Positions 6,992-9,138 of a stretch of DNA of 9,138 bases are shown here, piece by piece (within the stretch, counting starts at the first letter, position 1; each line of letters starts with the position of its first letter). The stretch covers positions 1 through 9,138 of the forward strand of contig JAKSPA010000055.1 in assembly GCA_024405235.1 (NCBI GenBank), read 5' to 3'. The notes beneath the pieces were generated by a model. That model was not told the origin of the DNA and did no database searches. It saw nothing but the letters and a program-made list of their open reading frames with translations. The position numbers and the translations under genes are program-made. The DNA is from Lentisphaeria bacterium. GTDB lineage: Bacteria; Verrucomicrobiota; Lentisphaeria; Oligosphaerales; Oligosphaeraceae.

Positions 6992-7025
6992 AGTCCGGCA
7001 CATCGTTGGAGCGTTGCGCCGGACT
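6992..7025. repeat. Perfect 8-bp inverted repeat just after guaB
   Basis: AGTCCGGC (6992-6999) and GCCGGACT (7018-7025) are perfect inverted repeats with an 18-base spacer, beginning 31 bases past the guaB stop codon. No T-run follows on either strand, so it is not a standard terminator. It could stabilise the guaB 3' end or be part of a Rho-dependent end region. Confidence 0.4.
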
Positions 7026-7055
7026 GGAATCCGATTTGTGAAAGCAGATTATTCG

Positions 7056-8552
7056 TCAGGATGCGGAGTAGTTCGGGGCATCCTTCTGCATGATGACATT
7101 GTGTGGATGTGCCTCCTGAAGTCCTGCTGCGCTGATTCTCCAGAATCTTGCGTGTTCCTGCAGTTCAGGAATGGTTCTTGCGCCGAGATAGCCGAGAGAG
7201 AAGCGGAGGCCGCCAGTGAACTGGTTTACGACATCTGCGACGGAGCCGCGGAACGGAATCATGCCTTCGATGCCCTGCGGGACGAGTTTGGATTCGGATG
7301 TTTCGGCGGAGACACCATATCTTTCGCGCGAGCCTTTTCCATGACGCATTGCGTCGACGGATCCCATGCCGCGATAGATGACATAGGTACGTCCCTGATG
7401 CAGGATGCGTTCGCCAGGGCATTCTTCTGTGCCTGCGAGAGCAGAACCCATCATGACGGTGCGTGCGCCGACCGCGAGAGCCTTCGCGATGTCTCCCGAA
7501 TGCGCGATGCCGCCGTCTGCGATGATTGGAATTTCGTCGCCGACGCCCTTGTATGCATTGTAGATTGCCGTGAGCTGCGGGATGCCGACGCCAGCGACGA
7601 CACGCGTGGTGCATATCGAACCAGGGCCGATTCCGACCTTGACAGCGTCGGCGCCGCATTCAAGCATGGCGCGTGCGCCTTCGGCTGTGCAGACATTGCC
7701 GGCGACCACGTCGACCTGCGGGAACTGTCGCTTGATTTCGCGGACGGTCTCCATGACGTTCTTGGAATGTCCGTGGGCGGAGTCGACGATAAGCGCATCT
7801 GTTCCGACGTTGACGAGGGCCTCGATGCGTTCCATGTCGAAGATGCCGACGGCCGCGGCGACGCGCAGGCGGTGCTGTGCGTCGCGATTGTAGTTCGGTT
7901 CCATCTTCTCGATGAGCGTGCGGACATCCTGGAGGCTGTAGAGTCCTGCGAGTTTGCCTTCTTCATCGACAAGCGGGAGCTTGCCGATTTTGTTGTCCAG
8001 CATGATTTTGAAAGCGGTCTGCATATCTGTTCCCTTGGGAGCAGTGATGAGCTTCGTGGTCATGACGGACTCGACTGGAATATCGTAGTCGGTGATGAAT
8101 TTCTGGTCGCGGTTCGTGAACAATCCGCAGAGTTTTCCGTTTTCGTCGATAATCGGGAACCCGTTGAATTTATAGTTTTTGTTTGCTCTTTCCGCGATGA
8201 TTTCGTAGACCTTCTGGCCTTTTTGGAAAGTGACGGGATTTTCGATGATGCCGTTGAGATAATGTTTGACGGCGGCGGCTTCCGCAGCCTGCTGGGCCGC
8301 TGTAAGATTCTTGTGAATGACGCCGATGCCTCCGAGCTTGGCCATCGCGATTGCCATTTTGTGTTCGGTCACGGTGTCCATGGCCGCGGAGATGAATGGC
8401 AGATTAAGGGAGATGTTTCGGCTGAATTGCGAGCCAGTAGTCGCTTCGCCAGGGAGAAAATCCGCGTAATAGACCTCCATGGAGACGTCGTTGAAGGTGA
8501 GCGCTTCATGGGGGAAGGAATCCATAAACTTGGCAATGTAATCATTTACCAT
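7056..8552 (-). CDS. guaB: Inosine-5'-monophosphate dehydrogenase
   Basis: Catalyses NAD-dependent oxidation of IMP to XMP, the committed step of guanine nucleotide synthesis, in the cytoplasm. The 498-residue length is normal for the bacterial enzyme. The N-terminal barrel strand carries LTFNDVSMEVYYADFLP and ISAAMDTVTEHKMAIAMA (55-72). Two CBS domains occupy about 100-215. The barrel resumes with the NAD-site DSAHGHS (257-263), the catalytic loop GIGPGSICTTR with nucleophile C314, IIADGGIA (343-350), the flap GMGSVDAMRHGKGSRERYG with the Arg-Tyr pair R411/Y412, and a C-terminal potassium-site region. In that last region GLRFSLGYLGA replaces the more usual GLR(S/A)(G/S)MGY pattern, a small deviation. 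ATG at 8552 is preceded by AGGA nine bases upstream; M10 is an alternative start but weaker. The gene has its own leader and trailing gap, so it is probably monocistronic and only a neighbour of the pilus genes. Confidence 0.97.
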   Translation of the reverse strand: MVNDYIAKFMDSFPHEALTFNDVSMEVYYADFLPGEATTGSQFSRNISLNLPFISAAMDTVTEHKMAIAMAKLGGIGVIHKNLTAAQQAAEAAAVKHYLNGIIENPVTFQKGQKVYEIIAERANKNYKFNGFPIIDENGKLCGLFTNRDQKFITDYDIPVESVMTTKLITAPKGTDMQTAFKIMLDNKIGKLPLVDEEGKLAGLYSLQDVRTLIEKMEPNYNRDAQHRLRVAAAVGIFDMERIEALVNVGTDALIVDSAHGHSKNVMETVREIKRQFPQVDVVAGNVCTAEGARAMLECGADAVKVGIGPGSICTTRVVAGVGIPQLTAIYNAYKGVGDEIPIIADGGIAHSGDIAKALAVGARTVMMGSALAGTEECPGERILHQGRTYVIYRGMGSVDAMRHGKGSRERYGVSAETSESKLVPQGIEGMIPFRGSVADVVNQFTGGLRFSLGYLGARTIPELQEHARFWRISAAGLQEAHPHNVIMQKDAPNYSAS

Positions 8553-8574
8553 GGGAACTAATCCTGTTTTTGTG

Positions 8575-8622
8575 TTAAGGTTGCAGTTGCTCTCCCTAGA
8601 AAAAGGGTCATTGCCACCTTAA
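8575..8622 (-). promoter_or_regulatory. Long imperfect hairpin in the guaB leader
   Basis: TTAAGGT (8575-8581) pairs perfectly with ACCTTAA (8616-8622). The stem continues inward after one mismatch with GCA/TGC, a wobble and a T-A pair. A terminal stem CCCT (8594-8597) pairs with AGGG (8604-8607) around a six-base loop. It lies 23 to 70 bases before the guaB start. It does not match a purine riboswitch that I can recognise and has no U-run after it. It may be a binding site or a leader structure that affects guaB translation. Confidence 0.4.
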
Positions 8623-8654
8623 TTTAACCGCTCAAAGAGATTTTTTGTTGTCAA
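8622..8654 (-). promoter_or_regulatory. Weak candidate guaB promoter
   Basis: A perfect -35 box TTGACA occurs on the minus strand (8654-8649), but the nearest -10-like hexamer, TTAAAT (8627-8622), is 21 bases away, longer than the usual 16 to 18. The AT-rich stretch at 8641-8680 upstream would suit a promoter. Recorded because guaB needs a start site in this gap and no better pair of boxes is visible. Confidence 0.2.
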
Positions 8655-8682
8655 ATTGGCGTTTTTTTATATATTTTCTTGT

Positions 8683-8721
8683 CCCGTCTTCGTTGTGTCA
8701 GTCGTGTCAAACGAAGACGGG
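8683..8721. repeat. Perfect 12-bp inverted repeat after the ATPase gene
   Basis: CCCGTCTTCGTT (8683-8694) and AACGAAGACGGG (8710-8721) are perfect inverted repeats with a 15-base spacer, starting 14 bases past the ATPase stop codon. The position suits a transcript end, but the following minus-strand bases are A-rich instead of a U-run, so it is not a canonical intrinsic terminator. The spacer contains a repeated GTGTCA, giving an outer repeat and an inner direct repeat. Confidence 0.55.
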
Positions 8722-8735
8722 TGGATGAACAATCG

Positions 8736-9138
8736 TCAGAGATCCGCGAGATCGAGCTGGCAGACTCTCATGACTTCCGAATCGGTCGTGAGGCCTTTCT
8801 GGACCTTGAGGTCGCCGTCTTCTTTCAGTGAGCGCATGCCGTTTTTCTTTGCGATCTGGTTCAATACGGAAGTATCTTGACGTGAATTGATGGCTGCTCT
8901 GAGTTCGTCGTTGATGACCATCAGTTCGAAGATAGCGATACGGCCGCGGTATCCCGAACCCATGCAGTTTCTGCAGCGTTTCCCGCGTGGTTCTTCCGGC
9001 GTGGGATCTCCGATCCAGCCTTTGCCATGGCATTCGGGGCAGATTCTTCGGACGAGTCGCTGCGATGCGACGGCGAGAAGCGCGGACGAAATAAGAAATC
9101 CTTCGACTCCCATTTCGATGAGTCGTGAGATTGCGCCT
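8736..9138 (-). CDS. GspE/PilB-family secretion or pilus ATPase, C-terminal end; runs off the right edge
   Basis: The last 133 residues of a hexameric ATPase that powers type II secretion or type IV pilus assembly at the inner-membrane cytoplasmic face. The reading frame is open to the window edge. Visible parts: the end of the ATPase core (GAISRLIEMGVEGFLISSAL, then QRLVRRIC), a four-cysteine zinc-binding insert with CPEC and CRNC, the following GYRGRIAIFELM typical of the family, and the C-terminal GMRSLKEDGDLKVQKGLTTDSEVMRV. Both cysteine pairs extend to C-x2-C-x-G-x-G (CPECHGKG and CRNCMGSG), as in DnaJ zinc repeats. The Walker A and B motifs lie outside the window. GspE and PilB cannot be separated from this part alone; proximity to a PilMNO/secretin cluster fits either. 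The gene ends in TGA. Confidence 0.93.
   Translation of the reverse strand, partial: GAISRLIEMGVEGFLISSALLAVASQRLVRRICPECHGKGWIGDPTPEEPRGKRCRNCMGSGYRGRIAIFELMVINDELRAAINSRQDTSVLNQIAKKNGMRSLKEDGDLKVQKGLTTDSEVMRVCQLDLADL

Larger units (their letters stand above)
6711..7055. other. 345-base gene-free gap between guaB and the pil cluster
   Basis: No convincing gene is seen on either strand. Reading on the minus strand from guaB, the gap holds an 8-bp inverted repeat (6992-7025), a small hairpin TTCTCA/TGAGAA (6902-6917), helically spaced T-tracts (6868-6912), a hairpin with a T-run that could end guaB transcripts (6847-6876), a candidate promoter (6807-6834) with an inverted repeat over its -10, a PmeI-type palindrome GTTTAAAC (6786-6793) and two tight inverted repeats before pilM (6720-6759). 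The middle, about 6780-6960, is strikingly AT-rich against its coding neighbours. The contents argue that guaB and the pil cluster are separate transcription units. Confidence 0.6.

Noticed and set aside
6945..8561. A 538-codon open frame on the plus strand opposite guaB
   Set aside because: It is fully antisense to an unmistakable IMP dehydrogenase, and its translation is Cys/His/Arg-rich with no recognisable motif or fold pattern. It arises from the codon use of guaB.
8553..8735. Guanine-type riboswitch before guaB
   Set aside because: The conserved purine-aptamer core and its two loop sequences are not visible; only simple hairpins are present.

Overview
The window carries five protein-coding genes, all on the minus strand. 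They read from right to left as: the 3' end of a GspE/PilB-type secretion or pilus ATPase; guaB (IMP dehydrogenase); then a four-gene envelope cluster made of a PilM-PilN fusion, an Amuc_1100-like PilO-fold protein, a membrane-anchored zinc-ribbon/calcium-loop protein, and the N-terminal 543 residues of a PilQ/GspD-type secretin that runs off the left edge. I see no RNA genes, CRISPR array, insertion sequence or phage gene.

The gene order PilM-PilN, PilO-like, a protein in the PilP position, then a secretin is the classical pilMNOPQ order. The details match the version known in the PVC bacteria, with Akkermansia Amuc_1098 to Amuc_1102 as the best-known example. The PilO-like protein shares with Amuc_1100 its N-terminal membrane anchor, its central fold and its closing strand followed by an acidic Pro/Glu tail. 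Together with moderate GC, AT-rich gaps and weak or absent Shine-Dalgarno sequences before several genes, this suggests a Lentisphaerota (Victivallales-like), Kiritimatiellota or Verrucomicrobiota genome. Phylum assignment is inference.

Region by region: 8736-9138 is the end of the ATPase gene, followed by a perfect 12-bp inverted repeat without a T-tract. The guaB leader (8553-8735) has a long imperfect hairpin. guaB fills 7056-8552. The 345-bp gap at 6711-7055 separates guaB from the pil cluster; it holds an inverted repeat, phased T-tracts, a likely guaB terminator, a candidate pilM promoter, and two adjacent inverted repeats just before pilM. The cluster runs from 6710 down to 1 with gaps of 46, 64 and 183 bases. 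The 183-base gap contains a 12-bp hairpin whose single G.U pair forms only in minus-strand RNA.

How the genes would work together: the PilM domain lies in the cytoplasm and is covalently joined to the membrane-crossing PilN domain. PilN and the PilO-like protein form the periplasmic alignment subcomplex. The third protein would bridge this to the secretin, and the ATPase could power the apparatus. The unusual aspects are the fusion, the Met/Gly-rich tracts in two proteins, the zinc ribbon plus EF-hand-like loops in the PilP position, and the roughly 490-residue coiled-coil/TPR region ahead of the secretin's first recognisable domain.
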